Part shown: piece after piece, positions 42,762 to 51,980 of the stretch
Position numbering within the stretch: position 1 is the stretch's first letter
Layout of the letters: each line of letters begins with the position of its first letter
DNA from: Altererythrobacter sp. B11
Lineage (GTDB): Bacteria; Pseudomonadota; Alphaproteobacteria; Sphingomonadales; Sphingomonadaceae
Length of the DNA stretch: 64,000 nt
Direction: 5' to 3'
Assembly: GCF_003569745.1 (NCBI RefSeq)
Contig: NZ_AP018498.1
Span: 3,263,001 to 3,327,000, forward strand
Made by a program: the position numbers and the translations under genes
Notes under the pieces: model-generated
Databases searched by the model: none
Seen by the model: the letters and a program-made list of their open reading frames with translations, nothing else
Told to the model about the DNA's origin: nothing

Positions 42762-45700
42762 CGGGTATTCTCTGGCGGGCGTTGACGGTTCTGATCGCCC
42801 TCTGCGGCACTGGCACCAACGCTCTTGCCGCTTCAGCAGCCGCCACCGGCGCACACACCCACGACCGGGTAGACTCCCTCTCCGCGACGATGGACATGAT
42901 GTGGGTGATCGTCGCCGCCACCCTGGTCATGATGATGCAGATCGGCTTCATGATGATCGAAGCTGGCACCGTGCGCACGAAGAACGCGATCAGCGTTGCG
43001 CAGAAGAACATGCTGGATTTCGCGTTTTCGACCGTGGCCTTCGGCGCCGTCGGCTTTGGGCTCGCCTTCGGCGCCAGCAGGTTCTGGCTCCCGATCGGCG
43101 GCGACAGCGAGCTGTTCTTCCTCAGCCACATCTCCCCCACCACTGCGACCTTCTTCATCTTCCAGGTCATGTTCTGCGGCACCTGCGCAACGATCGTGTC
43201 CGGCGCGGTGGCCGAGCGCATGCGCCTGCGCGCCTATATCCTGCTCAGCGTAATTCTCTCGGGCGTTGTCTATCCAGTGTTCACGCAATGGGCGTGGGGC
43301 AATGCGCTCGGCCCTTCGGCAGGCGCTTTCCTTGCGAACGCCGGTTTCGTCGATTTTGCCGGTTCGACTGTCGTACACGCAACGGGTGGCTGGTTCGCCC
43401 TTGCGGCCTGTCTCATCATCGGCGCACGCGAAGGGCGTTTCACGGAAGGGCCGCCGATCCGTATCGGAGGCCACAGTGCCGTCCTGTCTTCCGCCGGGGC
43501 ATTGTTCCTGTTCGTCGGCTGGATCGGTTTCAACGGTGGCTCCACCCTGGCAGCTTCCAAGGAAGTCCCGGGCATCGTTCTCAACACGATCCTCGCCGGA
43601 TCGGCCGGCGGCGCGGTCGGCTACGGCATGACCTGGTTCAAGGGGGCGATGCTGCCAGAGCGCGCGGTGAACGGCATGATCGGTGGTCTAGTCGCGATCA
43701 CCGCCGGGTGCCACTTGGTCGATCCGCTTTCCGCCCTTATCCTCGGGGCCACGGGAAGCCTGGTCGCCAATGCAGCGAACCATTTCCTCGAGACGCGGCT
43801 GCGGATCGACGATGCAGTGGGTGCCGTGGGCGTGCATGGCGTGGCGGGTGTAGTCGGCACGCTCGGCCTTGCGGTGCTTGCCCCGGCCGAAGCCCTGCCC
43901 GCAGGTTCGCGGATGGCGCAGTTGCTGGTACAAGCCGAAGGCAGCGCACTCAATATGGTATGGTCCTTCGGAATCGGGGTCGTGGTGATCCTGGGCGTCC
44001 GGACCTTCCTCGCACTGCGCGCCACGCCCGAGGAAGAGGCCGCGGGTCTCAACGCGGCTGAACACGGCGCACGGCTCGGCACCGACCATCTTCAGGCCAA
44101 AATTGAGATGCTGCTGCAATCGGACTTTCACGGCGGCGAGCGGCTCACAGTGGAGGTTGGCGACGACAACGAATTGCTCACCACCTCGCTTAACACCCTG
44201 ATGGACAAGCTGGAGGCCGCTGAGTCCGCGCGCTCGCGCCAAGCCAAGAGCACGCGCAGCTTCGAAGAGACGCAGCGTCTTGCCGCATTCGGCGAAGTGG
44301 CCAGCGAGTGCATCCTCCTGATCCACGATGGACGGATCCGCAGCGCCAATGCCGCCGCCGCTGAACTGTTCGGATGCTCCGTGGAGGAACTGATCGAACG
44401 CGCGCCGGCGGAGTTGGTCCACCCCGACCTGCGCCATTCAATGATTGGCTGGCTCGAAACGGGCAACGACGCGCTTCAGCACGCCCGCGTGCTGGGCGCT
44501 CACGGCCTGGATATCTCGGTTGAATTGCGCTTCCGTCAGATCGAGCTCGACGGCCACGAGGTCATCGTGCTCCGCATGACCGATCTCAGCGAACGCGAGG
44601 AAGCGCAGCGCCAGATCTATCATCTTGCCATGCACGACCCGCTAACCGACCTGCCCAACCGCGAATTGTTCAATCGCAAACTGCGCAGTGCGCTTGCCCG
44701 GCGGCCAGAGACGATGCTGACCGCGCTGCTGCTGATCGACATCGACCGTTTCAAGGACATCAACGATCTGCATGGCCATCCCTCCGGAGACACTGTGCTC
44801 ATCGCCGTGGCCGAACGGCTACGGGACAGCGTCCGTGGATGCGACACCGTGGCGCGGCTCGGCGGCGATGAATTCGCGGTGGTGTACACCTCGATTTCGT
44901 TCCCCAATCAGGCGCTCGATCTGGCCTATCGCCTTCTCCAAAGCGTATCGCAGCCGCTGGTCCTTCCCACGGGAACGACTATCCATCCGCGAGCCAGTAT
45001 CGGCCTTGCGATCTGCCCACTCGATGCCGAGGATATGGACGTGCTGTGCCGCAACGCCGACATGGCGCTCTATGCGGCCAAGAAGCGCGGGCGGAACGGC
45101 TTCCAGCGCTACAAGCCGGAAATGGGTCGCCTGCAGCACTTGCGACGCGAGCTGGAAGATGACCTGTCTCAGGCTGTCGCCCGCAACGAACTGGAGCTCT
45201 ACTACCAGCCGCGGATCGACATGCAGCGCAGCGAGGTGGTCGGCTTCGAAGCGTTGCTGCGCTGGAATCGCAGGGGCGTGCTGATCTCGCCAGTCGATTT
45301 CATCTCGATCGCGGAGGAAACCGGGCTGATCGTGCCGATCGGCGCTTGGGCGATCCGCGAGGCGTGCCGCGCGGCCATGCAGGATTTAGGCGGGACCTGC
45401 ATCAGCGTGAACGTCAGCGCACGCCAGTTCCATTCCCCGCAATTGATAGAATCGGTCACCACTGCGCTGGCCGAGAGCGGGTTGCCGCCAGCCAATCTCG
45501 AACTGGAGATCACCGAAAGCGTGCTGATCGATGAGGACGATGTCGCCGGGCGCGTGCTAAACGAGCTGCGCAAGCTCGGTGTGGGCGTGGCACTCGACGA
45601 TTTCGGTACGGGCTATTCTTCGCTCAGCTATCTGACCCGCTTCGCCTTCGACACGATCAAGATCGACCGCAGCTTCATCCAGGCTGAGGACGAGAAGACC

Positions 45701-45919
45701 TGGTATGTGATCCGCTCGGTACTAAACATGTCCGCCGGCCTTGGTACTGCGGTCGTCGCTGAAGGCGTGGAGACCATGGCCCAGCTTGACCGGCTTACTG
45801 CGGAGGGATGCTCGCTCATCCAGGGCTTCCTTTTCTCGAAACCCCTCCCCGCCGATCAGGCAGTCCAATTCGTGAACTCCGGCGCCCACCTCGCCCCGCT
45901 AACGCGGCAAGACGCCTGA
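42758..45919 (+). CDS. Ammonium transporter-PAS-GGDEF-EAL fusion
   Basis: 1053 aa. A signal-like N-terminus is followed by an Amt/MEP domain (about 45-425) with DFAGSTVVHATGG and VHGVAGVVG, keeping the twin histidines H207 and H360 of the conduction pore. A linker leads to PAS (about 505-620), GGDEF (702-706 intact, with inhibitory-site RGCD at 693-696) and EAL (831-833, plus EITES and DDFGTGYSSL). It should tie ammonium passage or occupancy to synthesis or breakdown of cyclic di-GMP. Both catalytic motifs look intact, so the net direction cannot be predicted. GAGGG lies 4 nt upstream of the ATG. Confidence 0.93.
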   Translation: MTGILWRALTVLIALCGTGTNALAASAAATGAHTHDRVDSLSATMDMMWVIVAATLVMMMQIGFMMIEAGTVRTKNAISVAQKNMLDFAFSTVAFGAVGFGLAFGASRFWLPIGGDSELFFLSHISPTTATFFIFQVMFCGTCATIVSGAVAERMRLRAYILLSVILSGVVYPVFTQWAWGNALGPSAGAFLANAGFVDFAGSTVVHATGGWFALAACLIIGAREGRFTEGPPIRIGGHSAVLSSAGALFLFVGWIGFNGGSTLAASKEVPGIVLNTILAGSAGGAVGYGMTWFKGAMLPERAVNGMIGGLVAITAGCHLVDPLSALILGATGSLVANAANHFLETRLRIDDAVGAVGVHGVAGVVGTLGLAVLAPAEALPAGSRMAQLLVQAEGSALNMVWSFGIGVVVILGVRTFLALRATPEEEAAGLNAAEHGARLGTDHLQAKIEMLLQSDFHGGERLTVEVGDDNELLTTSLNTLMDKLEAAESARSRQAKSTRSFEETQRLAAFGEVASECILLIHDGRIRSANAAAAELFGCSVEELIERAPAELVHPDLRHSMIGWLETGNDALQHARVLGAHGLDISVELRFRQIELDGHEVIVLRMTDLSEREEAQRQIYHLAMHDPLTDLPNRELFNRKLRSALARRPETMLTALLLIDIDRFKDINDLHGHPSGDTVLIAVAERLRDSVRGCDTVARLGGDEFAVVYTSISFPNQALDLAYRLLQSVSQPLVLPTGTTIHPRASIGLAICPLDAEDMDVLCRNADMALYAAKKRGRNGFQRYKPEMGRLQHLRRELEDDLSQAVARNELELYYQPRIDMQRSEVVGFEALLRWNRRGVLISPVDFISIAEETGLIVPIGAWAIREACRAAMQDLGGTCISVNVSARQFHSPQLIESVTTALAESGLPPANLELEITESVLIDEDDVAGRVLNELRKLGVGVALDDFGTGYSSLSYLTRFAFDTIKIDRSFIQAEDEKTWYVIRSVLNMSAGLGTAVVAEGVETMAQLDRLTAEGCSLIQGFLFSKPLPADQAVQFVNSGAHLAPLTRQDA

Positions 45920-46072
45920 CCGGTGGCGCAGCCTCCTCCTCAAGCAAGAAAAGCTGATAATTCCCCAAAAATCGCGATACGCGGATAGCGCTGCAGGGCG
46001 ACTAGCCGGCTAGCGCCGTGCCCCCTGCCCCGCTTTTGACTGCACTTATCACTCGCCCCGCAGGCATTTTGC

Positions 46073-47506
46073 TTGAAGCGCACCGAGGACACCGGCAGCA
46101 AGCAACCTGACATGTCCTCCCATTGCCTGCTGCATGATGCCAAAGACGCCTTCGCGGCGCGCCTGTGGCTGATCCGCTCGGCCCGGCGCTCCCTCGATGT
46201 GCAGTATTACATTTGGCACAATGACATGTCGGGATCTCTCTTGCTTGATGAGATCGCGGCAGCCGCGCAGCGCGGCGTCGCCGTGCGACTGCTGATCGAC
46301 GACAACGGTATCGACGGTCTCGATGGCCGACTGGCCATTCTCGATGCTTTGCCGATGGTCGCGGTCCGCCTCTACAATCCCTTCAGGATGCGGCGCTTCC
46401 GTGCGCTTGAATGGCTGCTGGCCTTCCACCGCCTCAACTCGCGAATGCACGCCAAGAGTCTTACGGCAGACGAGCATATGACGATCGTGGGCGGGCGGAA
46501 CATCGGCGACGAGTATTTCGGCGCGCAGTCCAAGGCGCAGTTCGAAGATTTGGACGTGTTGACCGCGGGGCCGGTGGTGGCCGAAGTGAAGCAAGTGTTC
46601 GATCAACACTGGCACAGCGCCGCAGTACGTCCCGTGGCCGACGTCGTGGGCCGGCTTTCGCGCAAGGCGAAATGCGATACGATGCGTAAAGCAGAGGCAA
46701 TTGCACAAGGCCCTGCGGCACAGCGGTATCTCGAGGCGATCGAAGCTCAGCCGCTATATACGGATTTGCGGCTTGACCGGGCGAAATGGTTCAGGGCGCC
46801 GACCCGCGCAATCGCGGCCATGCCCCTTCCCGAGACTACGACCTCGCCCGACCGCGCAACCGGGCTGAACGAATTGCTACCGCAAACCCTGCCTCATCCG
46901 GCCAACGACCTCGTACTGATCTCCGGATATTTTGTCCCCACCGAACAGGGCTGCGACGAGCTCGGCGATCTGCGACGCAGCGGCGTTAGCGTCAGGGTGC
47001 TGACCAATTCGTATGCCTCTACAGATGTCGGCGTGGTCCATGCCGGCTACGCGCCCTTCCGAAAGGTGCTGCTGCAGCATGGCATCGAGCTTTTCGAGAT
47101 CCCCGCGCCGGACGACGCGCCGAAGAAACGTGCCGCGAAGTTCCTTCGCTCAGGATCGGAGCGATCGCGCCGCTTTTCGGGAAAGTCGTTGCACGCCAAG
47201 GTCTACGTGGTCGACCGCCGGTACTTCTATATCGGCTCGGCAAATTTCGACCCGCGTTCGGCCCACCTCAACACCGAGCTCGGCTTCATCATCGAAAGTG
47301 CGGCTCTCTCCGAACAGCTTGCAAACGCGTTCGAACGGGCAGCGCATAACAGCTATCGAATGAGCCTGTTGCCTGACGGAGCGCTGGCCTGGACCGACAC
47401 GCGCGACGATCAACCGGTGCCTGAACGCATCGAGCCTGGCACCAACCCGATAAGCCGGGCGATGGTCCGCCTGCTGGCGAAACTGCCAATAGATCGGCAC
47501 CTTTAG
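46073..47506 (+). CDS. Phospholipase D family protein
   Basis: 477 aa if the TTG at 46073 is used; the ATG at 46112 is an alternative start. Two HKD motifs: MHAKSLTADE (followed by GGRNIGDEYF) and LHAKVYVVDRR (followed by GSANFDPRS), both intact, as in cardiolipin-synthase-like (ClsC/YmdC) proteins. No membrane helices are evident. Likely transfers or hydrolyses phosphodiesters of phospholipids. No cardiolipin pathway gene is adjacent. Confidence 0.85.
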   Translation: MKRTEDTGSKQPDMSSHCLLHDAKDAFAARLWLIRSARRSLDVQYYIWHNDMSGSLLLDEIAAAAQRGVAVRLLIDDNGIDGLDGRLAILDALPMVAVRLYNPFRMRRFRALEWLLAFHRLNSRMHAKSLTADEHMTIVGGRNIGDEYFGAQSKAQFEDLDVLTAGPVVAEVKQVFDQHWHSAAVRPVADVVGRLSRKAKCDTMRKAEAIAQGPAAQRYLEAIEAQPLYTDLRLDRAKWFRAPTRAIAAMPLPETTTSPDRATGLNELLPQTLPHPANDLVLISGYFVPTEQGCDELGDLRRSGVSVRVLTNSYASTDVGVVHAGYAPFRKVLLQHGIELFEIPAPDDAPKKRAAKFLRSGSERSRRFSGKSLHAKVYVVDRRYFYIGSANFDPRSAHLNTELGFIIESAALSEQLANAFERAAHNSYRMSLLPDGALAWTDTRDDQPVPERIEPGTNPISRAMVRLLAKLPIDRHL

Positions 47507-47891
47507 GGCCCTTAGCCTGTCAGCCCAGCGGCGGTAATGACGCCCGTAGCGTCTCGCCCGGCGGCCAGCCGGTGCGCAGGCGCCCGTCCACGAGAGACAT
47601 CGTCCGGAAGGGAGACCCAGGAAATACGTCGGAAGACGATCGCATCACGGCAAAGGCCGCGACGCTTCCACAAGAACTCGATGATGTGGGTCGCGGGGAT
47701 CGCTCGGCGGAACGGTTACGCAGCAGGCATCGGCTATGCCATCAGCGCTGTGCTTGATGAGCTTCAGATCTTCCCGACGCCTTGCTCAACCGTCGAAACA
47801 GGCCGCTCTTGAGTGAGTTGAGCTGAGGCCGATATCCCCTGGGGCTAACCCGGCGGCATGGGCCGCTGATAATCCTACGCGTCCCTTTGCC
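47507..47891. other. 385-bp gap between convergent genes
   Basis: Lies between the phospholipase D gene (plus) and the ArsR gene (minus). Short open frames exist but have no ribosome binding site or recognisable product. No clear terminator hairpin seen. Confidence 0.5.
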
Positions 47892-48212
47892 TCAGCCGGG
47901 CCGGTTGGCGAGTATTGCGTCCAAAAGTCCTGGGAACCGCTGTTCGAATTCTTTGCGGCGCAGCGTATTGATCATCTCGCGCCCGACTTGCGTCGTCTCG
48001 ATTAGCCCGGCCGCCCGCAGCAGCTTGAGATGGTTCGACAGCGTGCTCTTGGGGATCGCCGCGCATGGCGCCGCGTCGGTGCAGCTCAGCCGTTCGGTGC
48101 CGGCCAGGCGCGCGACCATGCCTAGGCGATTGGGATCGGCGAGCGCGTGAAGCGCCAGGTCGAGCGGCACGTCCTCCAGCCTGGGATGGGTGAAGCGGGG
48201 CATGCGCGACAT
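47892..48212 (-). CDS. ArsR-family transcriptional regulator
   Basis: 106 aa winged helix-turn-helix: LHALADPNRLGMVARLAG, then the recognition helix region AIPKSTLSNHLKLLRAAGLIET. No arsenic-type CVC motif; cysteines are limited to SCTDAAPCA. Divergent from an SDR oxidoreductase gene with a strong inverted repeat between them, a common arrangement in which ArsR represses the oxidoreductase and itself. The inducer is unknown. Confidence 0.9.
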   Translation of the reverse strand: MSRMPRFTHPRLEDVPLDLALHALADPNRLGMVARLAGTERLSCTDAAPCAAIPKSTLSNHLKLLRAAGLIETTQVGREMINTLRRKEFEQRFPGLLDAILANRPG

Positions 48213-48234
48213 ATAGGCTCACGCAAAAAATTTA

Positions 48235-48257
48235 ATAGTTCGGGAATATTGAACTAT
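48235..48257. promoter_or_regulatory. Candidate ArsR operator ATAGTTC-N9-GAACTAT
   Basis: Perfect 7-bp inverted repeat with a 9-nt spacer in the divergent ArsR/SDR promoter region, 22 bp from the ArsR start and 77 bp from the SDR start. The surrounding AT-rich stretch contrasts with the GC-rich genome. Confidence 0.7.
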
Positions 48258-48333
48258 GGAAGGGGCGGTCCATCTTGCTGCCTGCTGGCAGCGCACAACG
48301 CCGTGATCGCGGGCATAGTTTTGGAGAATTCAC

Positions 48334-49068
48334 ATGTCACTTCAGGGCAAGAAGGCGCTCGTCACTGGCGGCTCGCGCGGCATCGGTTCGGCTATCGCCA
48401 GGCGCCTCGCGGCCGATGGAGCAGCGGTTGCAATCACCTACTCCGGTAACAAAGCGGCGGCGGACGAGACCGTGGCGGCGATCGAGCGCGCGGGCGGCAC
48501 CGCCTTCGCCTTTCAGGCCGATGCGTCCCAGCCCGCCTCCCAGCGGGCGGGCGTCGAGCAGGCGGCTGCCGCGCTCGGGGGCATCGATATCCTCGTGCAC
48601 AATGCCGGAGTGGCCGAATTCTCCACCATCGCCGACGACACCGACGAGACTTATGACCGGCAATTCGGGGTCAATGTGAAAGGCCTGCACGTCGGCACGC
48701 GCGCGGCGCTGCCGCACCTTCGCGATGGGGGGCGGATCATCCTGATCGGCAGCATCTCGGGTGAAATGGCCTTCCCCGCGACCACGGTCTACAGCGCGAC
48801 CAAGGCTGCAGTGGCGGCGCTGGCGCGAGGGTGGGCCAAGGATCTCGCCTCGCGGAACATCCTGGTCAACACCGTGCAACCGGGCCCCATCGACACTGAT
48901 ATGAACCCCGCTGACAGCGAGTTCGCGCAACAGATGATCGGCTCCATTCCGCTCGGTCGCTACGGCCGGGTCGAGGAGATTGCGGGCGCGGTCTCGTTTC
49001 TTGCCGGGCCGGATGCAAGCTACATCACCGGCACCACGCTTAACATCGACGGCGGCGCATCGGCATAG
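48334..49068 (+). CDS. Short-chain dehydrogenase/reductase
   Basis: 244 aa classical SDR. Cofactor loop TGGSRGIG (11-18), NNAG-equivalent VHNAGVA, catalytic Ser in GSISGEM and the Y-x3-K pair YSATK. C-terminal GTTLNIDGG, as in FabG-like enzymes. Probably NAD(P)H-dependent; substrate unknown. GGAG upstream supports the ATG. Controlled, by position, by the divergent ArsR. Confidence 0.9.
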   Translation: MSLQGKKALVTGGSRGIGSAIARRLAADGAAVAITYSGNKAAADETVAAIERAGGTAFAFQADASQPASQRAGVEQAAAALGGIDILVHNAGVAEFSTIADDTDETYDRQFGVNVKGLHVGTRAALPHLRDGGRIILIGSISGEMAFPATTVYSATKAAVAALARGWAKDLASRNILVNTVQPGPIDTDMNPADSEFAQQMIGSIPLGRYGRVEEIAGAVSFLAGPDASYITGTTLNIDGGASA

Positions 49069-49076
49069 CCGGGATC

Positions 49077-49104
49077 GGCCCTTTCGCCCGGCGGAGGGGC
49101 CTTC
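49077..49104 (+). terminator. Terminator-like hairpin after SDR gene
   Basis: GGCCC (49077-49081) pairs with GGGCC (49097-49101), 8 bp after the SDR stop, followed by TTCC. The stem can extend by T-G and T-A pairs. Weak T-run. Confidence 0.45.
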
Positions 49105-49358
49105 CTCGGCGCTATGCTGCACACGCGGCCGCGAGATGCCGACAATGCCGGTGTGGATTCTGCTGCTGACGGCGGGGACGCCGACCTGCCCGCCTCTGGG
49201 CAGGGGCAGCCAGCCCGGTCTTTAGTACGCGATAGCGGACTTGGATAGTGTCGAACACCGACACATCGTTCTTCCGGAACTCGGCGGCACCGACATCGGC
49301 CAGAGAGCTTTCGGGAAGAATACAGACCTCGCTCCGATCCTTGAGGTCGGGCCGCTCG

Positions 49359-49436
49359 TCAAACCGCAGCGGTGAGCCCGGTGATGATCACTGCGAGAGC
49401 GACGATCAACCCGGTCCACCGGCGCAGGATCAGCAA
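49359..49436 (-). pseudogene. Short hydrophobic frame after receptor, possible remnant
   Basis: Starting at a TTG 27 nt past the receptor stop, 25 codons encode LLILRRWTGLIVALAVIITG and a few more residues, a single membrane helix. No ATG and no ribosome binding site. It is in the same frame as the receptor and open back to its stop codon. Possibly a decayed small membrane protein gene, or chance. Confidence 0.25.
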
Positions 49437-49463
49437 TGCCTGGCGTCCTGGTGCGCAGACGTG

Positions 49464-51380
49464 TCAGAGACGCACCCGCAACCCGCCGTAGAACAGCTGC
49501 GGCAGAGAGCCGTAGTTGAGGATGGTCTGGTAATCCTCGTCGAACAGGTTCTCCACGCGTGCGTATATCTCGATTTTGTCGGTGATCGGATAGGAAGCCC
49601 GCAGGTCTACGATAGTGTAGCCCGGAACGACCTGGGTGTTGGCAGCGTCGTTGAAGTGATCGCCCACGAAGGTCACGGTGGTCGCCACATTCAGTCCGAA
49701 CGGAGCGGTGTAGCTGGCGGCGGCATTGAACGTATCCTTCGCCCGCCGCACCACCTGGTTGCCCCTGTTGGCATCGCCCCGCGTCGCATATTCGGCATCG
49801 AGATAGGTGTAATTTGCCGAAAGCTCGAAGTTCCCGAGATCAAGCCCGGCGCCCAGTTCGACACCCTCGGCGTCGACCGCCCCCTCGTTGGAGTAGATGC
49901 CAAACAAATTCGGATCGGCGGCACAGCGCGGATTGTCCGGGATCGCTACGCAGCTGACGTAGGAGACAAGGTTCTTCGTTTCACGGTTGAAGTACACGGC
50001 CGACACACGGAGGAGATCGCCGAACATGTGCTCGCCGCCCACTTCCCAGCTCCTGGCCTCCTCCGGCTGAAGATCGGGCGTGCCGTACCCGGCGGCATAG
50101 AGCTGGAACAGGCCAGGAGCCTTGAATCCTTCCGAGTAGCTCGCGCGTAGCACCGTCTCGCCGCCGTCCGGCGTATAGGCGAGCGAGGCCGCGCCCACCG
50201 TAGCTGCGCCGAAGTTGCTGTGATCCTCACGGCGCAGCCCGCCGGTAACGGTGAGCCCTTCTACCGGTTCAACTGTGAGGTTGGCATAGATACCGAGTGT
50301 GTGGTCGCCCACGCTGACGGCCGCAGAGGAGTCATCAAATTCATTCTCCGCATATTCGACGCCGAAAACGGCAAAATTGCCTTCAGATATGTCGAAGATG
50401 CCCTGGTATTCGAACCGGGCGCTGCGCCCGTGCGCATCGAAGGTATCGACCACATTGGCGGGATCGGTTTCATCCTGGTTGGTCCGGTTGATCTCGGTCC
50501 GGCCATACGAGACGCGGTTGGTAAGGCGATCGAACAGCTTGAAGTTCAGGCCAGCATAGGTCAGCCAACTGTCGCTCAGCCCGCGGTTCGCGGCGTCGCC
50601 GTTGAAGGCGTCGTATTCGACATCGCCGTCTGTGTAAAACGAGCGCAGATCGAGGGAGATATCGTCCGAAAATGCGTAGCGGATCCGACCATTGAGCGAA
50701 ACGTTCTCGTACCCGTCGCGCTCGGTACCGGTCGCATAGGCAGATACGCCGTCGGAGGTCGAATAGCCGCCGCCAGCATGCCAGGTGAGCCCACCGCTTT
50801 TGCCGCCCACGCCGCCGTTGACAAGATAGCTGTCCAGTTCGCCTGCCTCAACCTGAAACTTCGCTTCCAAAGGTTCACGGGGCGTCTCGGAGATGATGTT
50901 GATCACGCCGCCGATGGCCTGGCTGCCATACAGCACCGACTGGGAGCCTCGCAGTATCTCGATCCGGCCTACGCCGCCGGTCATCACGTCGGTAAGCGTC
51001 GCGCCACCATCGGTAGTCGAAGGATCATGCAGGCGGACCCCGTCGTAGAGGATCAGCGTCTGTCCATTGTCGGCACCCCGGACGTAAACCGAAGTCGCCG
51101 TGCCGCGCCCGCCGTCGCGCCGGAACTGGACGCCCGGCGTTTGCGCGATCAGCTCGGTTACGCCGATTTGCTGGCTGGCCTCGATCTGCCCTTCGGTCAG
51201 AACAGTTACGCTCTGGCCAACCTGGTCGAGCGAAACCGGCTTACGATTGGCGGTGACGACGATGCGCTCGTCATTGTCGTCGACAGCCTCGTTGCCGTCG
51301 CTGATTGACTGCGCGTGCGCCATCGCTGGCAGTAATAGGCCAAATGCGGATAGCGATGCGAACGTGACGGAATTCCTCAT
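49464..51380 (-). CDS. BtuB-like TonB-dependent receptor
   Basis: 638 aa from the ATG at 51380. Signal peptide (FASLSAFGLLLPAMAHAQ), TonB box ERIVVTANR, plug domain with TPGVQFRRDGGRGTATSVYV and EILRGSQSVLYGSQAIGGVI, then a barrel ending YGGLRVRL. Overall resembles the short BtuB/vitamin B12 receptor group more than siderophore receptors. I see no cobalamin riboswitch upstream, so the ligand stays open. Confidence 0.88.
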   Translation of the reverse strand: MRNSVTFASLSAFGLLLPAMAHAQSISDGNEAVDDNDERIVVTANRKPVSLDQVGQSVTVLTEGQIEASQQIGVTELIAQTPGVQFRRDGGRGTATSVYVRGADNGQTLILYDGVRLHDPSTTDGGATLTDVMTGGVGRIEILRGSQSVLYGSQAIGGVINIISETPREPLEAKFQVEAGELDSYLVNGGVGGKSGGLTWHAGGGYSTSDGVSAYATGTERDGYENVSLNGRIRYAFSDDISLDLRSFYTDGDVEYDAFNGDAANRGLSDSWLTYAGLNFKLFDRLTNRVSYGRTEINRTNQDETDPANVVDTFDAHGRSARFEYQGIFDISEGNFAVFGVEYAENEFDDSSAAVSVGDHTLGIYANLTVEPVEGLTVTGGLRREDHSNFGAATVGAASLAYTPDGGETVLRASYSEGFKAPGLFQLYAAGYGTPDLQPEEARSWEVGGEHMFGDLLRVSAVYFNRETKNLVSYVSCVAIPDNPRCAADPNLFGIYSNEGAVDAEGVELGAGLDLGNFELSANYTYLDAEYATRGDANRGNQVVRRAKDTFNAAASYTAPFGLNVATTVTFVGDHFNDAANTQVVPGYTIVDLRASYPITDKIEIYARVENLFDEDYQTILNYGSLPQLFYGGLRVRL

Positions 51381-51724
51381 AACACTTCTTTCTATTTTTA
51401 ACCTACCGGGGAGAAATTCGAACAAGCCCCTCGCTAGCGCCCACGCCTTCGGCGAGGCGGCTTTCCCTGATTGTGGAACACCCCTCCTGCGCGCGCTCTT
51501 TGCGGACAGAGATCGAGGCAGGTAAGTTATTTTACGGCAACAGAAGGCGTTACACGCGACGAAGGGCTGGGAGTTTAGTCCAGCCATTTGCTGGTGCATC
51601 ATCGGCGCCAGAGTGCAAGACGGCCTTGCGACAGATTCCACACGGCTGCTGCCCTGCTCAGCTCGATCCCTTGGCTTAGGCAGGCCCGCGATCCGCTAGC
51701 ATTTGACACACCGCGCCACGTCCT

Positions 51725-51819
51725 AGCGGGACCACCGAGTCGGGGTGAGCGGACAGGAAACCCGTCGGGGGGCTCACGCCGCTGCCAGCGCCGCAAGCGC
51801 TTCGGACGCCGCGACCGCT
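51725..51819 (+). ncRNA. Possible structured RNA element upstream of EPS cluster
   Basis: Nested complementarity: AGCGG (51725-51729) with CCGCT (51815-51819) as closing stem; inside, GTGAGC (51745-51750) with GCTCAC (51772-51777) enclosing GAC/GTC and GG/CC around an AAA loop; and AGCGC-CGCAA-GCGCT (51787-51801). It matches no riboswitch I know. The strand is uncertain and GC-rich DNA gives such pairing by chance. Confidence 0.25.
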
Positions 51820-51910
51820 CCCAAATAATAGCCTTGCATTGAGCGAACCTCGATTGCCCGGGGCTGCGATCCTACGCACTCTCTTGTTAACCAAGTTTCA
51901 TCTAATCAGA

Positions 51911-51932
51911 GGAATTGCTTGTGATTAATTCC
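51911..51932. promoter_or_regulatory. Inverted repeat GGAATT-N10-AATTCC
   Basis: Perfect 6-bp inverted repeat centred about 60 bp upstream of the first EPS-cluster start (51981), in an AT-rich promoter-like stretch. Candidate operator for the cluster; the regulator is unknown. Confidence 0.4.
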
Positions 51933-51980
51933 AGGTTACGGCATAGTACTTAGGCATTTTTTGCCAGCCAGGAGCGTAAT

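Larger units (their letters stand above)
49069..49463. other. 395-bp gap between SDR and BtuB-like receptor
   Basis: Contains the SDR terminator (49077-49104) and, on the minus strand just beyond the receptor stop, a 25-codon hydrophobic frame (49359-49436). Otherwise nothing recognised. Confidence 0.5.
51381..51980. other. 600-bp divergent region between receptor and EPS cluster
   Basis: Contains a small GTAA-N6-TTAC repeat (51522-51535), a potentially structured segment (51725-51819) and an inverted repeat (51911-51932) near the first EPS-cluster gene. No B12-box-like sequence on the minus strand. Short open frames here show no coding character. Confidence 0.55.

Noticed and set aside
47537-47812. 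Small plus-strand ORF between phospholipase D and ArsR genes
   Set aside because: No ribosome binding site, Arg-rich shadow-like sequence, no recognisable product.
51950-51970. Sigma-54 promoter upstream of the EPS cluster (GGC...TTGCC)
   Set aside because: The GG and GC elements are 8 nt apart instead of the required 10.
51381-51980. Cobalamin riboswitch for the BtuB-like receptor
   Set aside because: A GGGAAAGC stretch on the minus strand looked similar, but no B12 box or matching order of elements follows.
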